From NCBI GenBank assembly GCA_001557035.1, contig LSKJ01000649.1, positions 1 to 12,901 of the forward strand: DNA of 12,901 nt. The letters are read 5' to 3'. Made by a program: the position numbers and the translations under genes. Below, in pieces: positions 1 to 7,318 of the stretch; positions within the stretch are counted from its first letter, which is position 1, and each line of letters starts with the position of its first letter. Source of the stretch: Rhodospirillaceae bacterium CCH5-H10. Lineage in GTDB: Bacteria > Pseudomonadota > Alphaproteobacteria > Reyranellales > Reyranellaceae. The notes below the pieces were generated by a model. The model had not been told where the DNA came from. It saw nothing but the letters and a program-made list of their open reading frames with translations, and searched no databases.

Positions 1-42
1 GGGGAAGGCCATGAGCCTGAATTCTTCCGGATCGACGATCAT
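1..42 (-). CDS. 5' end of an unidentified minus-strand gene
   Basis: Only the first 14 codons lie in the window, reading MIVDPEEFRLMAFP; the rest is off the left edge. The ATG is preceded on the minus strand by a purine-rich GGGGGAAAG about 8-10 nt upstream, a credible ribosome binding site, which is the main reason to believe the start. It reads in the same direction as the pdxY-lysE pair, 71 bp beyond the lysE stop. Fourteen residues are too few to assign a family and no function is proposed. Confidence 0.45.
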   Translation of the reverse strand, partial: MIVDPEEFRLMAFP

Positions 43-64
43 CGCGTTGCTTTCCCCCTCCCGG

Positions 65-87
65 CCTCCCCCGTTTGACGGGGGAGG
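65..87. repeat. Perfect 9-bp inverted repeat, CCTCCCC...GGGGAGG type
   Basis: CCTCCCCCG and CGGGGGAGG flank a 5-nt loop (TTTGA). It lies between the lysE stop and the next minus-strand gene. No T-run follows on either strand, so it is not a textbook intrinsic terminator, though it could still end or stabilise the lysE transcript. The same CCTCCCC/GGGGAGG design recurs at 8356-8377 after another gene end, which suggests an interspersed intergenic repeat of this genome. Confidence 0.7.
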
Positions 88-113
88 AGAAGAGAGGTGA
101 GTGTCAGCGAACC

Positions 114-809
114 TTAAAGCCCGAAGACGGCGCCGATCTTCTTCCAGGGCAGCGGCAGCAGCGAGATCAGGGCCGCCAGGCCGAAGCCCAGGATGACGGC
201 GCCCGAGCCGCGGTTCAGCCAGAGCAGGCCGGTGCCGGTGAAGCGGGCGCGCAGCGATACCGACGCGGTGCAGATGATCGTCCACCAGGCGAGCGCGCCG
301 CAGAACACCGACGCGACCAGCAGGGTGGCGTCGGGTAGGCTGGCGCCGACGCCGGCCAGGTTGCGGCCGGCGAAGGCCGCGCCGAAGGCCATCACGGTGA
401 GCGGATTGAACACCGTGATGAAGAAGCTCGAGCTGGCATAGTGGAAGTGCGTCGAGAAGGTGTGCTCGCGATCGTCGGCGACGGGATCGCCGACGGTGCG
501 CGGGCGATGGCGCATCGTCGTCCAGCCCATGATCACCAGCACGAGTCCGCCGATGCCGAGCAGCCAGGCTTCGCGCTCGATCACGAATCTCTGCACGAAC
601 GACAGGCCGAAGGCCGCGACCGCGCCGAACACCGCGTCGCCCAGCGCCGCGCCGATGCCCGTCATGTAGCCCGCCATGGCGCCGACGGTGATCGAGCGGC
701 GGATGCAGAGCGCGGCTGCCGGCCCGACGGGGACGGCGATGAGGAAGCCGATGGCCGCGCCCTCGATGGCGAGCGCGATGGGGTTGAAGACGAAGCCGGG
801 CACGTTCAT
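114..809 (-). CDS. LysE/RhtB-family amino-acid exporter
   Basis: A 231-aa inner-membrane protein with the hydrophobic profile of LysE/RhtB exporters, which expel amino acids or related small molecules. The N-terminal segment has the family pattern VPVGPAAALCIRRSI (about residues 26-40), then a glycine-rich helix GIGAALGDAVFGAVAAFG (51-68), a third helix near 82-98, the conserved NPLTVMAF after the central loop (135-142) and two C-terminal helices. The central loop has a small histidine cluster (H116, H121, H123). Length is normal for the family. The gene starts 21 nt after the pdxY stop on the same strand, so the two are probably cotranscribed. No strong Shine-Dalgarno is visible before the ATG. 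The substrate cannot be told from sequence; pairing with a vitamin B6 kinase does not identify it. Confidence 0.87.
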   Translation of the reverse strand: MNVPGFVFNPIALAIEGAAIGFLIAVPVGPAAALCIRRSITVGAMAGYMTGIGAALGDAVFGAVAAFGLSFVQRFVIEREAWLLGIGGLVLVIMGWTTMRHRPRTVGDPVADDREHTFSTHFHYASSSFFITVFNPLTVMAFGAAFAGRNLAGVGASLPDATLLVASVFCGALAWWTIICTASVSLRARFTGTGLLWLNRGSGAVILGFGLAALISLLPLPWKKIGAVFGL

Positions 810-830
810 GGGGACACGGTCATCGCGCGC

Positions 831-1682
831 CTATAGCCTCTCGGCCCTGAAGGCGCGCGGCGGCGCGACCAGGCGGTCCTGTGCCGCCACGAGCTGCAGC
901 TCGCGTTCGCCCATCGCCTGCGTGGCTTCGAGAACCGCGAAGATCGACGAGGCGGCCTTGCCCAGCGCCTCGGGGATCTCGTCGCCCGATATCCAGTGCG
1001 CGGTGAACAGGGCGGCCACGGCGTCGCCGGTGCCGTTGGGTGCGATGGGGAAACCGATCATCGGTGTCGCGATGCGCCAGGCCGCCTCGTGGGTCACAGC
1101 CACCATCTCGATCGTGTCGCGGGGCGCATCGGCGCGGCGCAGGCTGGTGACGAGGGCGAGCCGCGGTCCCCGCAGCAGCAGGCGGGCAGCCGCCAGCGCC
1201 TCGTCCATGGTTGCCACCGTGCGGCCGGTCAGAATTTCCAGTTCGAAGTGATTGGGCGTGATGAGGTCGGCCGCCGGGATGGCACGCTCGCGGAAGAAGG
1301 CCTCGATGCCCGGCTTCACGTAGATGCCGGTGTCGATGTCGCCCAGCACCGGATCGCAGCACCAGACTGCGCGCGGGTTGGCGGCTCGCACGCGGCCTGC
1401 GGTATCGAGAACGACGTCGGCCAGCGCGGCGTCGCCGACATAGCCGGTCAGCAGCCCGTCGCAGCGCGCGAACAGGCCCAGCGCCTCGACGCCCAGGACG
1501 ATCTCGCCGACCTGTTCGGCCGATGCCGCGCGACCGCGCCAGGCGCCATAGCCCGTGTGGTTGGAGAATTCGACCGTGTTCACCGCCCAGACCTCGTGGC
1601 CCAATCGTTGCAGGGGAAAGGTCGCTGCACGATTGCCGACGTAGCCGTAGGCGACATGGCTCTGGAGGGACAGGAAGCGCAT
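831..1682 (-). CDS. pdxY: Pyridoxal kinase, PdxY type
   Basis: A 283-aa ribokinase-fold vitamin B6 kinase: ATP-dependent phosphorylation of pyridoxal to pyridoxal 5'-phosphate in the cytoplasmic B6 salvage pathway. The N-terminus has the PdxY/PdxK signature SLQSHVAYGYVGN (5-17) and NTVEFSNHTGYG (35-46). Further on are LLTGYVGD (77-84), the CDPVLGD motif (109-115), TPNHFELE (142-149), and the anion-hole/catalytic NGTGD ending at D220, the expected base. The frame stays open upstream to 1832, but the family N-terminus begins at this ATG, an AAGGTGG sequence sits 8-14 nt upstream, and a longer version would run into the divergent gene. A minus-strand TATAAT at 1716-1721 is well placed as the -10. 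lysE follows 21 nt downstream. PdxY rather than PdxK is inferred from overall resemblance. Confidence 0.92.
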   Translation of the reverse strand: MRFLSLQSHVAYGYVGNRAATFPLQRLGHEVWAVNTVEFSNHTGYGAWRGRAASAEQVGEIVLGVEALGLFARCDGLLTGYVGDAALADVVLDTAGRVRAANPRAVWCCDPVLGDIDTGIYVKPGIEAFFRERAIPAADLITPNHFELEILTGRTVATMDEALAAARLLLRGPRLALVTSLRRADAPRDTIEMVAVTHEAAWRIATPMIGFPIAPNGTGDAVAALFTAHWISGDEIPEALGKAASSIFAVLEATQAMGERELQLVAAQDRLVAPPRAFRAERL

Positions 1683-1695
1683 GGCCGGCGCCACC

Positions 1696-1723
1696 TTGCC
1701 ACAAGGAAGACCGTCATTATAGT
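1696..1723 (+). promoter_or_regulatory. Sigma70-type promoter for the mcl2-mch pair
   Basis: TTGCCA (1696-1701, 5 of 6 to consensus) and TATAGT (1718-1723, 5 of 6) are separated by 16 nt. Transcription would begin near 1730, giving a leader of about 20 nt that holds the GGGGGAGA ribosome binding site (1736-1743). The AT-rich core stands out in very GC-rich surroundings. Predicted by eye only. Confidence 0.6.
1716..1721 (-). promoter_or_regulatory. Minus-strand -10 box for pdxY-lysE
   Basis: Read on the minus strand this is a perfect TATAAT, overlapping the plus-strand TATAGT by four bases. A start near 1709 would leave a leader of about 27 nt with an AAGGTGG binding site before the pdxY ATG. 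I see no convincing -35 hexamer on this strand. Confidence 0.5.
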
Positions 1724-1750
1724 CCGCCGCGTTTTGGGGGAGACCTTCAG

Positions 1751-2632
1751 ATGTCGATGACCGTCCGTCCGCGCCGCAGCGTTCTCTACATGCCGGGTGC
1801 CAACACACGCGCCCTCGAAAAGGCACGGACACTGCCGGCCGACGCGCTGATCTTCGATCTCGAGGATGCGGTCGCGCCCGATGCCAAGGAAGCGGCCCGC
1901 GCCAACGTCGTCGCGGCGGCGCAGAGCAAGGGCTACGGCAAGCGCGAGATCGCGATCCGCTGCAACGGACTCGGCACGCCCTGGGGCAAGGCCGACATTG
2001 CCGCGATCGCGAAGTCGGGAGCGGATGCCGTGGTGGTCCCGAAGGTCGAGAGCGCGGCCGAGGTGGCCAGCGTCGTCGGCCTGCTCGATGCCGCCGGCGC
2101 GCCGTCGTCGATGGCGGTGTGGGCGATGATGGAAACGCCCAGGGGAATCCTGCGCGCCGAGGAAGTGGCGGGTTCGCACCCGCGGCTCACCCTGTTCATC
2201 ATGGGCACCAACGATCTGGTGAAGGACATGCGCGCGCGCCACACGCCGATGCGCCTGCCGATGGTGACGGCGCTAGGGCTCGGCATGCTCGCTGCCCGCG
2301 CGCACGGCCTCACCATCCTCGATGGCGTCTACAACGAAATCAAGGACGAGGAAGGCTTCCGGGCCGTCTGCCAGCAGGGGCTGGAGATGGGTTTCGATGG
2401 CAAGACGCTGATCCATCCCAGCCAGGTCGAGCCCTGCAACGAGGTGTTTGCGCCGTCCGCTTCCGAACTCGAAATGGCGGCCAAGATCGTGACGGCCTTC
2501 AAGGCCGCCCAGGCCGAGGGCAAGGGCGTCGTCACCGTCGACGGCCGCATGATCGAGAATCTTCACGTCGAACAGGCCGAGCGTGCCCTGGCACTGGCCT
2601 CTGCGATCAAGGAACTGCAGGCGGGCACATGA
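1751..2632 (+). CDS. mcl2: CitE/HpcH-family malyl-CoA lyase/thioesterase (Mcl2-like)
   Basis: A 293-aa TIM-barrel CoA-ester enzyme of the CitE/HpcH-HpaI superfamily. Visible motifs are RSVLYMPGANTRALEKA (9-25), IFDLEDAV (34-41), the CoA-binding R70 in RCNG, VVVPKVE (94-100), WAMMETPRG with metal ligand E129, MGTNDL with metal ligand D155, and the family-typical MGFDGKTLIHPSQ. By length and motif spelling it is closer to the (3S)-malyl-CoA thioesterase Mcl2, known from Rhodobacter, than to the longer lyase Mcl1. Mcl2 hydrolyses malyl-CoA to malate and CoA, which with a lyase gives an apparent malate synthase in the ethylmalonyl-CoA pathway. The ATGA overlap with mch supports that pathway. The ATG has GGGGGAGA 7 nt upstream; the frame stays open further upstream but loses homology. 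Substrate is inferred; a citramalyl-CoA lyase is the main alternative. Confidence 0.82.
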   Translation: MSMTVRPRRSVLYMPGANTRALEKARTLPADALIFDLEDAVAPDAKEAARANVVAAAQSKGYGKREIAIRCNGLGTPWGKADIAAIAKSGADAVVVPKVESAAEVASVVGLLDAAGAPSSMAVWAMMETPRGILRAEEVAGSHPRLTLFIMGTNDLVKDMRARHTPMRLPMVTALGLGMLAARAHGLTILDGVYNEIKDEEGFRAVCQQGLEMGFDGKTLIHPSQVEPCNEVFAPSASELEMAAKIVTAFKAAQAEGKGVVTVDGRMIENLHVEQAERALALASAIKELQAGT

Positions 2633-3687
2633 GCAAGACCAGCAACGGCAACTTCTTCGAGGATTTCCGCGTCGGGCAGGAATTCCATCACGCCACGCCG
2701 CGCACGCTGACCGAGGCCGATGCGGCGCTCAACATCGCGCTCTACGGTTCGCGCTTCGCCATCAATTCGTCGGACGTGTTCGCGCAGGCGATCGGCCTGC
2801 CGCGGGCGCCGCTCGACGACCTGCTGGTCTTCCATGTCGTGATCGGCAAGACGGTGCCGGACATCTCGCTGAATGCCGTCGCCAATCTCGGCTATGCCGA
2901 GTTCCGCTGGGGCGTGCCGGTCTATCCGGGCGACACGCTGTCGGCGCGTTCGACCGTGCTGGGCTTGCGCGAGAATTCCAACAAGACCAGCGGCGTCGTC
3001 TGGGTGCGCTCGACCGGCGTGAACCAGAAGGGCGAGATGGTGCTCGACTATGTGCGCTGGGTGATGGTGCACAAGCGCGACCCGCAGGCGCCGGTGCAGC
3101 CGACCGTCGTGCCGAAGACGGCGCCGTCGGTTAAGCCGGAGGATCTCGTCGTGCCGGCCGGTCTCTCGATCGCCGGCTACGATGACGGCGCTGCCGGCTC
3201 GTCGCATCGCTGGGAAGATTATGCGCCGGGCGAGCGCATCGACCATGTGAGCGGCATCACGCTCGAGGATTCCGACCACATGTTCTCGACGCGGCTCTAC
3301 CAGAACACCGCGCGCGTTCACTTCGACGCCTTCGCCGGCAAGCAGACGCGGTTCGGCCGCCGCCTGGCCTATGGCGGTCACGTGATCTCGCTGATGCGGG
3401 CGCTGTCGTTCAACGGGCTGGCCAACGGCTTCCGGGTCGCCGCCTTCAACGCCGGCAGCCACGTGGGACCGACCTTCGGCGGCGACACGATCTATGCCTG
3501 GTCGGAAGTGCTGGAGACGGCGCCGCTGCCCGGCCGCCTGGATGTTGGCGCTTTGCGAATGAGAAGCATTGCGACGAAAGATTGCCCATGCGGCGAGTGG
3601 CCGGGCAAGGGCTCCGACGGCAAGTATCATCCCGCCGTGGTGCTCGATCTCGACTACTGGCTGCTCATGCCGAGGCGCATTGCCTGA
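2629..3687 (+). CDS. mch: Mesaconyl-CoA hydratase (MaoC-type double hotdog)
   Basis: A 352-aa cytoplasmic hydratase that reversibly adds water to mesaconyl-(C1)-CoA giving beta-methylmalyl-CoA in the ethylmalonyl-CoA pathway of acetyl-CoA assimilation. It consists of two MaoC-like hotdog halves. The first has GNFFEDFRVGQEF (7-19) and KTVPDISLNAVANLGYAEF; the second, from about residue 185, carries LYQNTARVHFD with N226 and H231 at the hydratase N/D-x(4)-H position, then LAYGGHVIS (H251) and FNGLANGFRVAAFNAG. These match the long Mch family rather than short R-hydratases. The ATG overlaps the mcl2 stop (ATGA) and lacks a strong own binding site, so translation is probably coupled. Codons 305-320 are oddly AT-ending for this gene (see findings), yet the protein they encode looks normal. 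Confidence in Mch itself is high. Confidence 0.9.
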   Translation: MSKTSNGNFFEDFRVGQEFHHATPRTLTEADAALNIALYGSRFAINSSDVFAQAIGLPRAPLDDLLVFHVVIGKTVPDISLNAVANLGYAEFRWGVPVYPGDTLSARSTVLGLRENSNKTSGVVWVRSTGVNQKGEMVLDYVRWVMVHKRDPQAPVQPTVVPKTAPSVKPEDLVVPAGLSIAGYDDGAAGSSHRWEDYAPGERIDHVSGITLEDSDHMFSTRLYQNTARVHFDAFAGKQTRFGRRLAYGGHVISLMRALSFNGLANGFRVAAFNAGSHVGPTFGGDTIYAWSEVLETAPLPGRLDVGALRMRSIATKDCPCGEWPGKGSDGKYHPAVVLDLDYWLLMPRRIA

Positions 3688-3692
3688 AAACG

Positions 3693-3726
3693 CCGCCCGG
3701 CAGGCGGATTTTCGCTTGCAAATCCG
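3693..3726 (+). terminator. Weak hairpin region after mch
   Basis: Two small inverted repeats follow the mch stop: CCGCC/GGCGG (3693-3707, 5-nt loop) and CGGATTT/AAATCCG (3705-3726, 8-nt loop). They share bases 3705-3707, so only one can form at a time. No T-run follows, so termination is only a possibility and read-through into sdh cannot be excluded. Confidence 0.25.
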
Positions 3727-3757
3727 GGGCTTAACACGCGCGCAACGCCGACATTCG

Positions 3758-3785
3758 TTGACTTGATGGGGCTGCGCGTTAAATA
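3758..3785 (+). promoter_or_regulatory. Candidate promoter for sdhCDAB
   Basis: TTGACT (3758-3763, 5 of 6) is followed by an AT-rich stretch with possible -10 hexamers TTAAAT (3779-3784, 15-nt spacer) or TAAATA (3780-3785, 16-nt spacer). It is the best promoter-like match in the 137-bp gap and would give a leader of about 35 nt. The -10 match is only moderate. Confidence 0.5.
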
Positions 3786-3793
3786 CAGCATCA

Positions 3794-3805
3794 GCCGATA
3801 TCGGC
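3794..3805. promoter_or_regulatory. 12-bp perfect palindrome GCCGATATCGGC
   Basis: A perfect dyad with no spacer lies at about +3 to +15 from the predicted sdh start site and 19 bp before the sdhC ATG. The position suits an operator that would block the promoter or early elongation, or a small RNA hairpin. No regulator is identified; the role is inferred. Confidence 0.4.
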
Positions 3806-3824
3806 AATTTAGAGGTCTTTACGG

Positions 3825-4223
3825 ATGAGCGTCGCCAACCGGCCGGTGCATCGGCCGCTTTCTCCGCATCTGCAGGTCTACCGGCCGCAGCTCACCTCCA
3901 TGCTTTCGATCCTGCATCGCGCCACGGGCATCGCCCTGTCGGTCGGTGCGCTCTACCTCGCGACCTGGGTCGTGTTCGCCGCGGCGAGCGCCCCGACCTA
4001 CGCGATGTTCCAGGGCTTCAACGGATCGATCGTCGGGCGCTTCGTGCTGGGAGGCTGGCTGTTCAGCCTGTTCTTCCACCTGTTCAACGGTATCCGGCAT
4101 CTCTTCTGGGACATGGGCTACGGCTTCGAGATCAAGGACGCCTATCGCAGCGGCTGGATCGTGGTCGCGGTGTCCCTCGTGGCGACGGCCGCCTCGTGGA
4201 TCGTCGGCCTGCGGCTGATCTGA
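3825..4223 (+). CDS. sdhC: Succinate dehydrogenase cytochrome b556 subunit
   Basis: A 132-aa membrane-anchor subunit of respiratory complex II that, with SdhD, binds heme b and the ubiquinone site in the inner membrane. It carries both SDH cytochrome b signatures: RPLSPHLQVYR (10-20) running to SMLSILHRATG (25-35), and HLFNGIRHLFWDMG (85-98), which supplies heme-ligand candidate H85 and the R91-H92 pair. Three membrane helices are visible (about 30-52, 66-88, 108-130). The ATG has AGAGGT 8 nt upstream. It heads sdhCDAB; a promoter candidate and a palindrome lie just before it. sdhD starts 10 nt after the stop. Confidence 0.95.
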   Translation: MSVANRPVHRPLSPHLQVYRPQLTSMLSILHRATGIALSVGALYLATWVVFAAASAPTYAMFQGFNGSIVGRFVLGGWLFSLFFHLFNGIRHLFWDMGYGFEIKDAYRSGWIVVAVSLVATAASWIVGLRLI

Positions 4224-4233
4224 GGAGCATTCC

Positions 4234-4620
4234 ATGAACAGCGATCTCAGAAGTCATCTCAGCCGCGCGCGCGGCCTCGGCTCCGCCAAGAGCGGCGTTC
4301 ATCACTTTTGGATCCAGCGCCTCACCGCCGTCGCGCTGATCCCGCTGGTCGTCTGGTTCGCCGTGTCGCTGGTGACGCTGAGCGGCGCCGACTACAGCAT
4401 GGTCCGGGCCTGGATCGGCTCGCCGTTCGTGATGGTGCTGCTGATCCTCACCATCGTGATCGGCCTGCATCACGCGCAGCTCGGCATCCAGGTCGTGATC
4501 GAGGACTACGTCCACGGCGACGGCGCCAAGCTGGCGATGATCGTCGGGGTCAAGTTCATTGCGGTGTTCTTCGGGTTGGCTGCAGCGGTCGCCATCCTGC
4601 GTATCGGATTCGGAGGCTAA
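4234..4620 (+). CDS. sdhD: Succinate dehydrogenase hydrophobic membrane anchor subunit
   Basis: A 128-aa second membrane anchor of complex II. After a short basic N-terminus (RSHLSRARGLGSAKSGVHHF) come three hydrophobic helices (about 28-50, 64-86, 99-123). The diagnostic motif is HAQLGIQVVIEDYVH: H80 and Y92 keep the 12-residue spacing of heme-ligand His71 and quinone-site Tyr83 in the E. coli protein. Its Shine-Dalgarno (GAGGAG) overlaps the sdhC stop codon, and sdhA begins 3 nt after its own stop, so the subunits are tightly coupled. Confidence 0.94.
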   Translation: MNSDLRSHLSRARGLGSAKSGVHHFWIQRLTAVALIPLVVWFAVSLVTLSGADYSMVRAWIGSPFVMVLLILTIVIGLHHAQLGIQVVIEDYVHGDGAKLAMIVGVKFIAVFFGLAAAVAILRIGFGG

Positions 4621-4623
4621 GTC

Positions 4624-6468
4624 ATGGCCGAGGCGAGCAACGGCAAGGGCAACCCGCCCGTCGCTGGGATCATCAACATCGGCAACACCGCCTACAAGGT
4701 GATCGACCACGAATACGACGTGGTCATCGTCGGTGCCGGCGGCGCCGGCCTGCGCGCGACCTTCGGCATGGCCAACAAGGGCTTCAAGACCGCCTGCATC
4801 ACGAAGGTGTTCCCGACCCGCAGCCACACCGTGGCGGCGCAGGGCGGCATCTCGGCGGCGCTGGGCAACATGGGCCCGGACGACTGGCGCTGGCACATGT
4901 ACGACACGGTCAAGGGCTCCGACTGGCTCGGCGACCAGGACGCGATCGAATACATGTGCCGCGACGGCATCGGCGCGATCATCGAGCTCGAGCATTACGG
5001 CGTTCCGTTCAGCCGCACGCCCGAGGGCAAGATCTACCAGCGCCCGTTCGGCGGCATGACCACGGAGTACGGCAAGGGCATCGCCCAGCGCACCTGCGCG
5101 GCCGCCGACCGTACCGGCCACGCGATCCTGCACACGCTCTACCAGCAGTCGCTGCGGAACCACGCCGAGTTCTTCATCGAGTATTTCGCCCTCGACCTGA
5201 TCATGGACGAAGGCGTGTGCCGCGGCGTCATGGCCTGGAACCTCGACGACGGCACGATCCATCGCTTCCGCGCCCACAAGGTGGTGCTGGCGACCGGCGG
5301 CTACGGCCGCGTCTACCAGACGGCGACCTCCGCCCACACCTGCACGGGTGACGGCGGCGCCATGGCGCTGCGCGCCGGCCTGCCGCTGCAGGACCTCGAG
5401 TTCGTGCAGTTCCATCCGACCGGCGTCTACGGCGCGGGCTGCCTCATCACCGAGGGCGTGCGCGGCGAAGGCGGCTACGTCACCAACTCGGAAGGCGAGC
5501 GCTTCATGGAGCGCTACGCCCCGTCGGCCAAGGACCTCGCCTCGCGCGACGTCGTCAGCCGCTCGATGACCGTCGAGATCCGCGAAGGCCGCGGCTGCGG
5601 CCCGAACAAGGACTACATCGAGCTGCACGTCGAGCATCTCGACCCGAAGATCATCCACGAGCGCCTGCCGGGCATCGCCGAGACCGCGCGCATCTTCGCC
5701 GGCGTCGACGTGACCCGCCAGCCGATCCCGATCCTGCCGACCTGCCACTACAACATGGGCGGCATCCCGGCGAACTACCACTGCGAAGTCATGACGGTGA
5801 AGAACGGCGATCCCAACACCGTCGTCCCCGGCCTCATGGCGCTGGGCGAGGCCGCATCGATCGGCGTTCACGGCGCCAATCGCCTGGGCTCCAACTCGCT
5901 GCTCGAACTGGTCGTGTTCGGCCGCTCCGCCGCCAACCGCGTCGCCGAGCAGATGACGCCCGGCCAGCCGCACAAGGACATGCCGCGCGCCGGCGAGGAG
6001 GCGATTGCCCGCCTCGACAAGGCGCGTCACGCCAACGGCGGCACGCCGACGGCGCAGCTGCGCGCCATGATGCAGAAGACCATGCAGAACGACTGCGCGG
6101 TGTTCCGCACGACCAAGACCCTCGAGGAAGGCTGCGAGAACATGGACAAGGTGTTCGCCGGCAAGGGCGACATCAAGGTCAAGGACCGCTCGATGATCTG
6201 GAACTCCGATCTCATGGAGACGCTGGAATTCGAGAACCTGATCCTCCAGGCGCAGGGCACGATCCGCTCGGCCGCCAACCGCAAGGAAAGCCGCGGCGCG
6301 CACGCGCAGGAGGATTTCCCGGACCGCAACGACAAGGACTGGCTGAAGCACACGGTCGTCTGGGTCGACGAGCAGACCGGCAAGACCCGGATCGATTACC
6401 GCCCGGTCAACCTGCAGCCGATGAGCAACGACGTCCAGTCGTTCCCGCCCAAGGCGCGCGTGTACTGA
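4624..6468 (+). CDS. sdhA: Succinate dehydrogenase flavoprotein subunit
   Basis: A 614-aa catalytic subunit that oxidises succinate to fumarate and passes electrons to its covalent FAD. The Rossmann motif [10 protein letters not shown] has G37, G39 and G42. H68 in the RSHT motif is the expected site of covalent FAD attachment. Active-site residues are in their usual contexts: H264 in FHPTG, R308 in [10 protein letters not shown]375 in TCHYNMGG, and R420 in the [12 protein letters not shown] motif. The C-terminal domain ends in the typical [12 protein letters not shown]. Length is normal. The binding site GGAGG lies in the last codons of sdhD, and sdhB follows after 15 nt. Codon use is extremely GC3-biased, which creates long false frames on the other strand. 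Confidence 0.98.
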   Translation: MAEASNGKGNPPVAGIINIGNTAYKVIDHEYDVVIVGAGGAGLRATFGMANKGFKTACITKVFPTRSHTVAAQGGISAALGNMGPDDWRWHMYDTVKGSDWLGDQDAIEYMCRDGIGAIIELEHYGVPFSRTPEGKIYQRPFGGMTTEYGKGIAQRTCAAADRTGHAILHTLYQQSLRNHAEFFIEYFALDLIMDEGVCRGVMAWNLDDGTIHRFRAHKVVLATGGYGRVYQTATSAHTCTGDGGAMALRAGLPLQDLEFVQFHPTGVYGAGCLITEGVRGEGGYVTNSEGERFMERYAPSAKDLASRDVVSRSMTVEIREGRGCGPNKDYIELHVEHLDPKIIHERLPGIAETARIFAGVDVTRQPIPILPTCHYNMGGIPANYHCEVMTVKNGDPNTVVPGLMALGEAASIGVHGANRLGSNSLLELVVFGRSAANRVAEQMTPGQPHKDMPRAGEEAIARLDKARHANGGTPTAQLRAMMQKTMQNDCAVFRTTKTLEEGCENMDKVFAGKGDIKVKDRSMIWNSDLMETLEFENLILQAQGTIRSAANRKESRGAHAQEDFPDRNDKDWLKHTVVWVDEQTGKTRIDYRPVNLQPMSNDVQSFPPKARVY

Positions 6469-6483
6469 GTTCGAGAGGACGAC

Positions 6484-7263
6484 ATGGCCGAGTTCACTCT
6501 TCCCGCCAATTCCAAGGTCGGCGTTGGCGAGACCTACAAGGCAGCCCCGGGCGCCAAGAACATCAAGACGTTCAAGGTCTACCGTTGGACGCCGGAAGAC
6601 GGGAAGAACCCGTCGGTCGACACCTATGAAGTCGACATGGACACCTGCGGTCCGATGGTTCTCGACGCGCTGATCAAGATCAAGAACGAGATCGACAGCT
6701 CGCTGACCTTCCGCCGCTCCTGCCGCGAGGGCGTGTGCGGCTCGTGCGCGATGAACATCGACGGCACCAACACGCTGGCCTGCACCAAGTTCATCGACGA
6801 GGTGAAGGGCGACATCAAGATCTACCCGCTGCCGCACATGCCGGTGGTGCGTGACCTGGTGCCCGACCTCAACGTGCCCTACGCCCAGCTCACCTCGATC
6901 GAGCCGTGGCTGAAGTCCTCCACCCAGCCGCCGACGCGTGAGCGCCTGCAGTCGCCGGAGGAGCGCGCCAAGCTCGACGGCCTGTGGGAGTGCATCCTGT
7001 GCTTCTGCTGCTCGACCTCGTGCCCCAGCTACTGGTGGAACGGCGAGCGCTACCTGGGACCGGCCATCCTGCTGCAGGCCTATCGCTGGATCGCCGACAG
7101 CCGCGACGAAGCCAAGGGCGAGCGCCTCGACAATCTCGAGGACCCGTTCCGGCTCTATCGCTGCCACACGATCATGAACTGCACCAAGACCTGCCCGAAG
7201 AGCCTGAACCCGGCCAAGGCGATCGCCGAGATCAAGAAGCTGATGGTCGAACGCACCATCTAG
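6484..7263 (+). CDS. sdhB: Succinate dehydrogenase iron-sulfur subunit
   Basis: A 259-aa electron-transfer subunit linking SdhA flavin to the quinone site. Cysteines for all three clusters are present: C80, C85, C88 and C100 for [2Fe-2S]; C170, C173, C176 and C237 for [4Fe-4S]; C180, C227 and C233 for [3Fe-4S], within [13 protein letters not shown] and [17 protein letters not shown] after C180 adds the Trp near the quinone pocket. The binding site GAGAGG is 5 nt before the ATG. No clear terminator separates this gene from the downstream binding-protein gene, 55 bp away, apart from the hairpin at 7283-7317. Confidence 0.97.
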   Translation: MAEFTLPANSKVGVGETYKAAPGAKNIKTFKVYRWTPEDGKNPSVDTYEVDMDTCGPMVLDALIKIKNEIDSSLTFRRSCREGVCGSCAMNIDGTNTLACTKFIDEVKGDIKIYPLPHMPVVRDLVPDLNVPYAQLTSIEPWLKSSTQPPTRERLQSPEERAKLDGLWECILCFCCSTSCPSYWWNGERYLGPAILLQAYRWIADSRDEAKGERLDNLEDPFRLYRCHTIMNCTKTCPKSLNPAKAIAEIKKLMVERTI

Positions 7264-7282
7264 GCGGCGCGTAATTTGCTAT

Positions 7283-7317
7283 GCTGAAGCCCACTGGGAC
7301 AGATCAGGGGCTTCAGC
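7283..7317 (+). promoter_or_regulatory. Perfect 10-bp hairpin abutting a start codon
   Basis: GCTGAAGCCC (7283-7292) pairs perfectly with GGGCTTCAGC (7308-7317) across a 15-nt loop; the ATG of the next gene begins 2 nt later. The only Shine-Dalgarno-like sequence, AGGGG (7306-7310), is partly inside the 3' arm. In a transcript reading through from sdhB this could hide the ribosome site or act as a partial terminator. No T-run follows. An extended -10-like TGCTATGCT (7277-7285) overlaps the 5' arm, so a local promoter would leave the hairpin incomplete. Confidence 0.45.
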
Positions 7318-7318
7318 C

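Noticed and set aside
1683..1832. Longer N-terminus for pdxY
   Set aside because: It would cross the divergent promoter and enter mcl2; PdxY proteins start with the segment encoded from 1682.
2119..2628. Upstream in-frame extension of mch, out of frame inside mcl2
   Set aside because: The extension is low-complexity Arg/Gly/Pro-rich sequence overlapping a well-supported gene; the family N-terminus begins at 2629 with an ATGA overlap.
2563..3807. A 414-codon minus-strand frame over mch
   Set aside because: Arg/His-rich shadow of a real gene with no domain signature.
4132..7167. A 1011-codon open frame on the minus strand opposite sdhD, sdhA and sdhB
   Set aside because: It is compositionally odd (rich in Ala, Arg, Val, His and Asp), has no family motif, and mirrors genes with extreme GC3 bias, which suppresses stop codons on the opposite strand. 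The sdh genes carry every expected catalytic and cofactor residue.
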